Shown here: positions 57,208 to 64,000 of the stretch, piece by piece
Position numbering within the stretch: position 1 is the stretch's first letter
How the letters are laid out: every line of letters begins with the position of its first letter
Assembly: GCA_003220225.1 (NCBI GenBank)
Contig: QHRU01000048.1
Location: 40,935 to 104,934 of the forward strand
Direction: 5' to 3'
Source of the DNA: Candidatus Rokuibacteriota bacterium
GTDB taxonomy: Bacteria; Methylomirabilota; Methylomirabilia; Rokubacteriales; CSP1-6
Length of the DNA: 64,000 nt
The notes under the pieces: model-generated
What the model saw: only the letters and a program-made list of their open reading frames with translations
Database searches by the model: none
What the model was told of the DNA's origin: nothing
Translations under genes and position numbers: made by a program

Positions 57208-58230
57208 ATGTCCCTCCCGAACCTCGTCGGAATGCTGCCCTCCGAGATGGAAGACCTCGCGGTGGAGCTCGGCGCCTCGCGTTATCGCGGCCGCCAGCTC
57301 GCCACGTGGATCTATCGGAAGGGTGTCGTAGAGCTCGAGGCGATGACCGATCTGCCGAAGGACTTCCGTTCGGCGCTCGCCGAGCGCGTGGTCGTCGCGC
57401 TGCCCGAGGTCGAGCGGGAGACGCCGTCGCAGGACGGCAGCCGCAAGCTCGTCTTCCGCCTCGAGGACGGCGCGCGCGTGTCGAGCGTGGTGATGCCGGA
57501 CGACGGCCGCGTCACGCTGTGCCTGTCCACGCAGGTCGGCTGCGGGTACGCGTGCGCCTTCTGCCTGACCGGGACGATGGGGCTCGTGCGAAACCTCACG
57601 GCCGCCGAGATCCTCGGCCAGGTCCTCCGGGCCAACGCCGTGGAGCACGCGACGCACCTCGTCTTCATGGGCATGGGCGAGCCGCTCGCGAACTACGCGG
57701 AGGTGGTGAAGACGCTGAAGATCCTGACCGACGCGAAGCTGGGGCTCGGCTACTCGCCCCGGCGGATCACCGTCTCCACCGTCGGTCTCGTGACGGGCAT
57801 CGAAAAGCTCGGGCGCGAGAACCTCAAGGTGAACCTCGCGATCTCGCTGCACGCGGCCTCGGACGAGGTCCGCTCGCGGCTCATGCCGGTGAACCGCGCG
57901 TGGAGCCTGGAGGCGCTCATGGCGGCCGTGCGGCGCTACCCGCTGGCGCCGCGGCAGCGCGTGTTCTTCGAGTACGTGCTGCTCGACGGGGTGAACGACG
58001 CGCCCGAAGATGCCCAGCGCCTGGCGCGCCTGCTGCGCACCGTGCGCGCCAAGGTGAACCTGATCCCGTTCAACGACTGGCCGGCCTCCGAGTTTCGCCG
58101 GCCGCCGCTCGCGCGCATCCTCGCCTTCCAGTCGATCCTGCTCGACGCCGGCATCACCACCACCGTGCGCTGGAGCAAGGGCGAGGACATCGGCGCGGCC
58201 TGCGGCCAGTTGAAGGAGGCGGTGGCGTGA
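57208..58230 (+). CDS. rlmN: Dual-specificity RNA methyltransferase RlmN
   Basis: A 340-residue radical SAM methyltransferase that makes 2-methyladenosine in 23S rRNA (A2503) and some tRNAs (A37). The CxxxCxxC cluster is CGYACAFC; GFMGMGEP-like FMGMGEPLANY follows; the catalytic cysteine near the C-terminus lies in GAACGQLKE. VNLIPFNDWP is a family signature. It heads an operon with mtaB, mtnP and a kinase. Confidence 0.95.
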   Translation: MSLPNLVGMLPSEMEDLAVELGASRYRGRQLATWIYRKGVVELEAMTDLPKDFRSALAERVVVALPEVERETPSQDGSRKLVFRLEDGARVSSVVMPDDGRVTLCLSTQVGCGYACAFCLTGTMGLVRNLTAAEILGQVLRANAVEHATHLVFMGMGEPLANYAEVVKTLKILTDAKLGLGYSPRRITVSTVGLVTGIEKLGRENLKVNLAISLHAASDEVRSRLMPVNRAWSLEALMAAVRRYPLAPRQRVFFEYVLLDGVNDAPEDAQRLARLLRTVRAKVNLIPFNDWPASEFRRPPLARILAFQSILLDAGITTTVRWSKGEDIGAACGQLKEAVA

Positions 58231-59570
58231 CGAGCCGCCGCGTCGCCTTCGCGACCCTCGGGTGCCGCCTCAACCAGGTCGACAGCCAACGGCTGCAGGC
58301 GGCCCTCGAGGCGCGCGGCTTTTCGACGGTGGCGTTCGGTGCCGCCGCGGACGTCGTCGTCGTCAACACCTGCACGGTGACGGCGCGCGCCGAGGTCTCC
58401 GACCGGCAGGCGATCCGCCGCGCGCGCCGCGCCAATCCCGACGCGCGCGTCGTCGTCACGGGCTGCTGGGCGCAGACGAGCGCCGACGAGGTCGCGCGCG
58501 AGGCCGGCGTGGATCTCGTCGTCGGCAACGCCGACAAGGAGCGCTTGCCCGCGCTGCTGGACGAGATCCTCGAGGGGCCGCGCCCGAGGGCGCCCCGCGT
58601 CGAGGTCGGGGACCTGCGCGGCGCGCGGCTCGCCGACGTCGATCCGCGGCCGCGGGCGCTCGGCCGCTCGCGCGCGTTTCTCAAGATCCAGGACGGCTGC
58701 CAGCACCGCTGCGCCTTCTGCATCGTGCCGCGCGCGCGGGGGGCCAGCCGCAGTCTGGAGCCCAAGCTCGTGGCCGACCAGGTCCGCCTGCTCGTCGAGG
58801 CCGGGCGCCCGGAGGTCACGCTGACCGGCATCGACCTCGGCCATTACGGCGCCGACCTCGTGCCGCGCACCTCGCTCGCCGCGCTGCTGCGCGAGCTGGT
58901 GGAGATCGAGGGGCTGCGCTGGCTGCGGCTGTCGTCGATGCTGCCGGCCTACTTCACCGAGGACGTGCTCGACGTGCTGACCGGCGCGCCGGCCATCGCG
59001 CCGCACTTCCACCTGCCGCTGCAGAGCGGGAGCGACCGCGTGCTGCGCGCGATGCGGCGGCCCTACAGCACGGCGATGTATCGCTCGGTCGTGGAGCGGC
59101 TCACCCGCGCGATCCCGATGCTGGGCCTGGGCGCCGACGTGATCGCCGGCTTCCCCGGCGAAACCGAGGAGGACGCCGCGGCGACGCAGGCGCTGATCGA
59201 GGCGCTGCCGTTCACCTATCTGCACGTGTTCCCGTACTCCGATCGGAAGGGAACCGAGGCGGCCGCCCGGCCCGGTCACGTGGACGGCAAGACCGTCGCC
59301 GGCCGCGCCGCGCGGCTGCGCGCGCTGGGCGCCGCCAAGGCCGGCGCCTTCCGGCGCGCCCTCGTGGGGCGGACGGAAGACGTGCTGGTGCTGGAGACGC
59401 GCGACCGCACCACCGGCAGCCTCGTCGGCCTCACCGGCAACTACGTCGAGGTCGTCTTCGGCGGGCCCGACGCGCTGATGCGACGGGTCGCGCGGGTGCG
59501 GGTGGCCCGCGCCGACGCCGGCGTGCACGGAGATCTGGTCGCGGACCCCCAGGGGGGGCCGAGCAAGTGA
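58227..59570 (+). CDS. mtaB: tRNA t6A37 methylthiotransferase MtaB
   Basis: A 447-residue methylthiotransferase: N-terminal UPF0004 domain with three cysteines (TLGCRLNQVDS, VNTCTVTARAE, VTGCWAQTS), radical SAM CxxxCxxC (CQHRCAFC), then a TRAM-like C-terminus. The product is ms2t6A37 in tRNA. GTG overlaps the rlmN stop. It ends in a G-rich run (PQGGPSK). Confidence 0.94.
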   Translation: MTSRRVAFATLGCRLNQVDSQRLQAALEARGFSTVAFGAAADVVVVNTCTVTARAEVSDRQAIRRARRANPDARVVVTGCWAQTSADEVAREAGVDLVVGNADKERLPALLDEILEGPRPRAPRVEVGDLRGARLADVDPRPRALGRSRAFLKIQDGCQHRCAFCIVPRARGASRSLEPKLVADQVRLLVEAGRPEVTLTGIDLGHYGADLVPRTSLAALLRELVEIEGLRWLRLSSMLPAYFTEDVLDVLTGAPAIAPHFHLPLQSGSDRVLRAMRRPYSTAMYRSVVERLTRAIPMLGLGADVIAGFPGETEEDAAATQALIEALPFTYLHVFPYSDRKGTEAAARPGHVDGKTVAGRAARLRALGAAKAGAFRRALVGRTEDVLVLETRDRTTGSLVGLTGNYVEVVFGGPDALMRRVARVRVARADAGVHGDLVADPQGGPSK

Positions 59571-60457
59571 ACGGCCCCGCGATCGGCGTCATCGGAGGCA
59601 GTGGGCTCTACGAGCTGGAGGGGCTGACGGACGTCCGCTGGCGGCGGGTGCGCACGCCGTTCGGCGATCCCTCCGACGAGTTCTGCACCGGCGAGTTCGA
59701 GGGCCGCCGTGTCGTCTTCCTGCCGCGCCACGGCCGCGGCCACCGGCTCATGCCGACCGAGCTGAACTTCCGCGCCAACGTCTGGGGGCTGAAGTCGCTC
59801 GGCGTCGAGTGGGTCGTCTCGGTCTCCGCGGTGGGCAGCATGAAGGAGGACATCCAGCCGCTCGACCTCGTGATCCCCGGCCAGTTCGTCGACATGACGA
59901 AGCGCCGCGTGTCGTCGTTCTTCGGCGAGGGGATCGTCGCCCACGTCGGGATGGCCGACCCCGTGTGCAGCCACCTGGGCGACCTGCTGGAGAAGGCGTC
60001 GCGCGGGACGGGGGCCCGCGTGCATCGGGGCGGCACCTACGTGTGCATCGAGGGACCGCAGTTCTCGACGCGCGCGGAGTCGCGCGTGTACCGCTCGTGG
60101 GGCGTCGACGTGATCGGCATGACGAACATGCCGGAGGCGAAGCTGGCGCGCGAGGCGGAGCTCTGCTATGCGACCCTCGCCCTGGCCACCGACTACGACG
60201 TCTGGCACGAGACCCACGAGGCGGTGAGCGTCGAGGCCGTCGTCGCGAATCTGCTGAAGAACGTCGCGACGGCCAGGGAGGTGCTCCGGCGCGTGATCCC
60301 GATGATCGGCGGCTCGCGCACGTGCGAGTGTCCGAGCCTGCTCAAGAACGCGGTGATCACCAGCCCCGGGGCGTTCCCGCACGCGACGCGGCGTCGGCTC
60401 GATCTCCTGATCGGCAAGTACTTCCCGCTGGACAAGAAGAAGGCGGGGCGTGGCTGA
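59567..60457 (+). CDS. mtnP: S-methyl-5'-thioadenosine phosphorylase
   Basis: A 296-residue MTAP. It shows GVIGGSGLYELEG, FLPRHGRGHRL (phosphate site), RANVWGLKSLGV, GTYVCIEGPQFSTRAES and GMTNMPEAKLAREAELCY. It releases adenine from methylthioadenosine, a by-product of SAM chemistry including the radical SAM enzymes upstream. GTG overlaps the mtaB stop. Confidence 0.95.
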   Translation: MNGPAIGVIGGSGLYELEGLTDVRWRRVRTPFGDPSDEFCTGEFEGRRVVFLPRHGRGHRLMPTELNFRANVWGLKSLGVEWVVSVSAVGSMKEDIQPLDLVIPGQFVDMTKRRVSSFFGEGIVAHVGMADPVCSHLGDLLEKASRGTGARVHRGGTYVCIEGPQFSTRAESRVYRSWGVDVIGMTNMPEAKLAREAELCYATLALATDYDVWHETHEAVSVEAVVANLLKNVATAREVLRRVIPMIGGSRTCECPSLLKNAVITSPGAFPHATRRRLDLLIGKYFPLDKKKAGRG

Positions 60458-61439
60458 CGAGATCGACGTCATCGGCATCGGCAACGCGCTCGTGGACGTC
60501 CTCTGCCACGAGAGCGAGGCGTTCCTCGACCTCCACGGCCTCGTCAAGGGAACCATGCATCTCGTCGACGAGGCGCGCGCGCGCCAGATCTATGACGCCA
60601 TGGGCCCCGCCGTCGAGGTCTCGGGCGGCTCCGCCGCCAACACGATCGTCGGGGTCGCCTCGTTCGGCGGCCGCGCACACTATGTGGGCAAGGTCCGTGA
60701 CGATCAGCTGGGGGAGGTCTTCAGCCACGACCTTCGCGCGACCGGCGTGGGCTACACGACGGCGACGGCGACGAGCGGGCCGGCCACCGGCCGCTGCCTC
60801 ATCGTGGTGACGCCGGACGCGCAGCGCACGATGAGCACCTATCTCGGCGCGTCGACGCAGCTCGGCCCCGGCGACGTCGATCCGCGGCTCGTCGCCCGCG
60901 GGCGCATCCTCTATCTGGAGGGCTACCTCTTCGACCCGCCGGCCGCCCAGGACGCGTTTCGTGTGGCCGCCGGCCTCGCCCACGCGGCCGGGCGGAAGGT
61001 CGCGCTGACGCTCTCGGATCCCTTCTGCGTCGACCGGCATCGCGCCGCGTTCCTCGACCTCGTCGAGCACCACGTGGACGTCCTGCTCGCCAACGAGGCC
61101 GAGATCTGCTCGCTCTATCAGGTGCGCGACTTCGACGCCGCGCTGCAGCGCGTCCGCCGTCACTGCGAGATCGCGGCGCTCACGCGCAGCGCGCGCGGCT
61201 CGGTCGTCGTCGGCGGCGGCGAGGTGCACGTGGTCGACGCCCAGCCCGTCGAGGCGGTGGTCGACACGACGGGCGCGGGCGACCTCTACGCGGCCGGCTT
61301 TCTCTTCGGCCTGAGCCGGGGGATGAGCCTCGCGACTTGTGGTCGCCTCGGCTCGCTGGCGGCGGCCGAAGTCATCTCGCACGTCGGCGCGCGCCCGGTG
61401 GCGCCGCTGGGCGATCTGGCCGGAGCACTCCTCGCATGA
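60450..61439 (+). CDS. PfkB-family nucleoside kinase (adenosine kinase-like)
   Basis: A 329-residue ribokinase-fold kinase: VIGIGNALVDVL, VSGGSAANTIVGVASFGG and DTTGAGDLYAAGFLFG with the catalytic Asp. It best fits adenosine kinase-like proteins, consistent with purine salvage after MTA phosphorolysis by the gene it overlaps. It could alternatively act on a sugar. Confidence 0.88.
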   Translation: MADEIDVIGIGNALVDVLCHESEAFLDLHGLVKGTMHLVDEARARQIYDAMGPAVEVSGGSAANTIVGVASFGGRAHYVGKVRDDQLGEVFSHDLRATGVGYTTATATSGPATGRCLIVVTPDAQRTMSTYLGASTQLGPGDVDPRLVARGRILYLEGYLFDPPAAQDAFRVAAGLAHAAGRKVALTLSDPFCVDRHRAAFLDLVEHHVDVLLANEAEICSLYQVRDFDAALQRVRRHCEIAALTRSARGSVVVGGGEVHVVDAQPVEAVVDTTGAGDLYAAGFLFGLSRGMSLATCGRLGSLAAAEVISHVGARPVAPLGDLAGALLA

Positions 61440-62272
61440 GGATCGATGGGACCCTCGACGCGAAATACGCGCGACTGCTCGAGGCGCTGCGCGAGCTCGA
61501 GAGCGTCGTCGTCGCCTTCTCCGGCGGCGTGGACTCCACCTTGCTCGCGCGCGCCGCCAAGGACGCGCTCGGCGACCGCGCGGTGCTCGTCACCGCGGAC
61601 TCCGAGACGTATCCGGAGGGCGAGCTGGCGGAGGCGCGGAGGCTCGCCGCCCTCATCGGCCTGCGTCACGTCGTGGTGCGCACGGACGAGCTGGCCAATC
61701 CTGAGTACGCGAAGAACGGCGCCAACCGGTGCTTCTTCTGCAAGGAGGAGCTGTTCACGCACCTGGCGCCGATCGCCGAGCGCGAGGCGTGCCGGGCCCT
61801 CGTGTACGGCGCGAACGTGGACGACCTCGGCGACCACCGGCCGGGCATGCAGTCGGCCAGGCAGCGCGGCGTCCGCGCCCCGATGATCGAGGCCGGCCTG
61901 ACCAAGCAGGAGATCCGCGATCTCTCGCGCGCGCTCGGGTTGCCGACCTGGGACAAGCCCTCGTTCGCGTGCCTGTCTTCGCGATTCCAGTACGGCGACC
62001 GCATCACCGCGGAGAAGCTGCGCCAGATCGACGCCGCCGAGGCCTTCATGAGGTCGCTCGGCTTCCGCCAGTTCCGCGTGCGCCACCACGACCGGCTGGC
62101 GCGACTGGAGATCGGCCGCGACGAGATGGCGCGGCTGTGGGAGGACGGGCGGCACGAGGCGATCGTCGCTCGCTTCCGCGAGCTGGGCTACGTCTACGTC
62201 GCCGTCGACCTCGCGGGTTTCCAGTCCGGCTCGGCGAACCTGCTCTTGAAGCGGGGGCGGGGCGATGGATAG
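61436..62272 (+). CDS. larE: LarE, ATP-dependent sacrificial sulfur transferase
   Basis: A 278-residue PP-loop enzyme (VVAFSGGVDSTLLA) that adds sulfur to the pyridinium carboxylates of the nickel-pincer nucleotide cofactor. RCFFCKEELF and WDKPSFACLSSRF hold the conserved cysteines, the latter matching the sacrificial Cys176 of the L. plantarum enzyme. ATG overlaps the kinase stop; larB overlaps its end. Confidence 0.95.
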   Translation: MRIDGTLDAKYARLLEALRELESVVVAFSGGVDSTLLARAAKDALGDRAVLVTADSETYPEGELAEARRLAALIGLRHVVVRTDELANPEYAKNGANRCFFCKEELFTHLAPIAEREACRALVYGANVDDLGDHRPGMQSARQRGVRAPMIEAGLTKQEIRDLSRALGLPTWDKPSFACLSSRFQYGDRITAEKLRQIDAAEAFMRSLGFRQFRVRHHDRLARLEIGRDEMARLWEDGRHEAIVARFRELGYVYVAVDLAGFQSGSANLLLKRGRGDG

Positions 62273-63023
62273 CGAGCGGCTGCGCGCGCTGCTCGACGCG
62301 GTCGCCGGCGGTCGCATGACCGCCGAGGACGCGATGGCGCGGCTGCGCGACCTGCCGTACGCCGACCTCGGCTTCGCGAAGGTGGACCTGCACCGCGCGC
62401 TGCGCGCGGGCGGCGCCGAGGCCATCTTCTGCCCCGGCAAGACGCCGGCGCAGGTGGTGGCGATCCTCCAGCGCCTCGTCGTCGATCACGTCAACGTCAT
62501 CGCCACGCGCGCCGACGAGGCGATGGTCGCCGCCGTCGCCGGCGCGGGATTGCCGCACGTCTGGCATCCGCTCGCGCGGCTCATCCTCGCGCGGCCGGAG
62601 CCGCGCGAGGGCATCGGCCTCGTCGTGGTGGCCGCCGCCGGCACCGCCGATCTGCCCGTGGCGGAAGAGGCCGCGCTGGTGGCGGAGGCGCTCGGCAACC
62701 GCGTCGAGCGCGTGACCGACTGCGGCGTGGCCGGCCTGCACCGCCTGCTCGCGCATCGCGAGCTGCTGGCGGAGGCCAACGCCATCGTCGCCGTGGCCGG
62801 GATGGAAGGCGCCTTGCCCAGCGTCATCGGCGGGCTCGTCGACCGGCCCGTCATCGCGGTGCCGACGAGCGTCGGCTATGGCACCTCGCTCAACGGGCTC
62901 GCCGCGCTGCTCGCCATGCTGAACTCGTGCGCGCCCGGCGTGTCGGTGGTCAACGTCGACAACGGCTACGGCGCCGCCCACCAGGCGAGCCAGATCAACC
63001 ACCTGGTCGCCAAGATCCGCTGA
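62265..63023 (+). CDS. larB: LarB, nicotinate adenine dinucleotide carboxylase/hydrolase
   Basis: A 252-residue LarB that carboxylates NaAD and releases AMP, the first step of the nickel-pincer cofactor. The PurE-like core has VVAAAGTADLPVAEEA, RVTDCGVAGLHRLL and PTSVGYGTSLNGLAAL, ending VVNVDNGYGAAHQASQI. ATG inside larE. Confidence 0.95.
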   Translation: MDSERLRALLDAVAGGRMTAEDAMARLRDLPYADLGFAKVDLHRALRAGGAEAIFCPGKTPAQVVAILQRLVVDHVNVIATRADEAMVAAVAGAGLPHVWHPLARLILARPEPREGIGLVVVAAAGTADLPVAEEAALVAEALGNRVERVTDCGVAGLHRLLAHRELLAEANAIVAVAGMEGALPSVIGGLVDRPVIAVPTSVGYGTSLNGLAALLAMLNSCAPGVSVVNVDNGYGAAHQASQINHLVAKIR

Positions 63024-63237
63024 TCATGCCACGCCGAGCAATCGACGCCCGACCGTCGGGCGCGAAAGCGCCCCGACGGCAAATCTAACAATGAGCGTCG
63101 CATGACTTCGTTGGCCTCCGCCGGTCTCCCTGCGGCGTACGCCTCGGTCGCCCGCCGTCGGCCGCGTCGTCCTGCTCGCTCCTCGGTCCCGCGTGCCGGT
63201 CGTCGGCGGCGCCTCGGCGGGAAAGTCAGGTAAACCG
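63024..63237. other. larB-larC intergenic region with strong hairpin
   Basis: This 214-bp gap interrupts an otherwise overlapping operon. It has a near-perfect hairpin at 63053-63079 (CCGTCGGGCGC, GAAA tetraloop, GCGCCCCGACGG) followed by the AT-rich CAAATCTAACAATG. The 14-mer TTCGCGCCCGACGG (its minus strand) also occurs near 9250. No start codon with a convincing frame was found. It may be a terminator or attenuator, or a small inserted element. Confidence 0.4.
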
Positions 63238-64000
63238 TGGCCCGAATCGCGTACTTCGACTGCCCGAGCGGGGCGGCGGGGGACATGATCATGGGCGCGC
63301 TCGTCGACGCGGGCGCGCCGTTCGAGGCGCTGCGCGACGGGCTGCACGGCCTCGACCTCACCGGCTGGGACCTCGTGCGCCACGAGGTGAGGCGGGGCGA
63401 CTTCCGCGCCACCAAGGTGGACGTCCAGATCGACGCCGCCGCCCACCAGGACCACCGCACGCTCGGCGACATCGTCGCCATCCTGGAGCGTAGCCACCTG
63501 CCGGCGCCCGTGACCGAGCGGGCGCGACGGATCTTCGAGCGGCTCGCCGACGCCGAGGCGCGCGTGCACGGCACGACGCGCGAGCGCGTCCACTTCCACG
63601 ACGTCGGCGCCGTCGACGCGATCGTGGACGTGACCGGCGGCGTGCTCGGGCTCCACCTGCTCCGCGTGGAGACGGTCTACGTCTCGCCGCTGCCGCTCGG
63701 CGGCGGCTTCTCGGACGGTCCGCACGGCCGGATGCCGATTCCCGGCCCGGGCACCGCCGAGCTGCTGCGCGGCTTTCCCGTCGTCGACACCGGCGTGCGC
63801 GTCGAGCTGGTGACGCCGACGGGCGCGGCGATCCTCACGACGCTGGCGAAACCCGCGCTGCGGCCGCCCGCCATGACACTGCGCGGCGTCGGCTACGGCG
63901 CCGGCACTCGCGACCTTCCCGGCACGCCCAACGTGCTGCGCTGCTTCGTCGGCGAGACCGTGGAGAGCGGCGGCGCCACGGAGACGATCGTGCAGGTGGA
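63238..64000 (+). CDS. larC: LarC, nickel insertase (N-terminal part, partial)
   Basis: The first 254 residues of LarC, which inserts Ni(II) into the pincer cofactor using CTP. The start YFDCPSGAAGDMIMGALVDA is the family N-terminus, and VHFHDVGAVDAIVDV and VYVSPLPLGGG follow. GTG start shown. The gene continues past the window. No larA (lactate racemase) is visible, so the cofactor's client enzyme must lie elsewhere or downstream. Confidence 0.93.

Noticed and set aside
1..64000. CRISPR array, prophage or intact insertion sequence
   Set aside because: No regularly spaced direct repeats, phage structural genes or transposase with a DDE/HUH motif were found.

Overview
The window is a very GC-rich (roughly 70% by eye), gene-dense bacterial chromosome segment. 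Gene density, the many NTGA stop/start overlaps, the family mix and the absence of 16S or phage genes suggest an uncultivated soil or groundwater bacterium of the Rokubacteria/Methylomirabilota kind. This assignment is inference from style; no marker gene here proves it. No tRNA, rRNA, CRISPR array or intact transposase was seen.

Layout. 1-8.5 kb: end of an M20 hydrolase, a MORN-like secreted protein, an AbrB/PIN toxin-antitoxin pair, a cobalamin-type binding protein, then a tight operon tldD-tldE-tatD-hydrolase-M20 peptidase. 9.4-13.3 kb: two linked hybrid two-component proteins. 14-16 kb: uppP and an enoyl-ACP reductase on the minus strand. 16-22 kb: cinA, then an envelope glycan or lipid cluster (GT39, methyltransferase, GT2, DUF2079). 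22-27.6 kb: Rieske protein, ABC exporter, RraA-like protein, secreted glycerophosphodiesterase, thioredoxin, HD and EthD proteins. 27.6-30.2 kb: a disturbed accessory stretch with alaX, small orphan genes, a lone attC-like site, a frameshifted gene and a transketolase stump. 30.2-35 kb: a minus-strand operon moeA-tldD2-rhodanese-tldE2. 35-41.3 kb: RDD, DUF309, SDR and RRM genes, a decayed ketopantoate reductase, a second PIN toxin-antitoxin pair and a family B DNA polymerase. 41.3-50.5 kb: a FrnE/DsbA-like protein, hydrolases, a pseudoprotease, SDRs and secreted or periplasmic proteins. 52.5-57 kb: thrC-MoaD-NIL-aminotransferase and glycerate kinase. 57.2-64 kb: rlmN-mtaB-mtnP-PfkB kinase-larE-larB-larC, the last running off the end.

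The most interesting observation is that two unrelated thiol-redox genes each carry an in-frame TGA exactly where the family has its catalytic cysteine, and the reading frame and homology continue past it. One is a FrnE/DsbA-like protein (codon 15, a U-P-W-C motif) followed by a hairpin with a GU-containing loop at the bacterial SECIS distance. The other is an exported rhodanese (codon 90) inside an operon with moeA and a TldD/TldE pair. Together they argue that this organism makes selenoproteins and that ordinary gene calling has split or truncated both.

Other recurring structure: a four-copy intergenic repeat built from two GC-rich hairpins; at least nine start codons preceded by TANNNT at 6-7 nt, pointing to common leaderless transcription; two likely CTG starts; and several decayed or catalytically degenerate family members.
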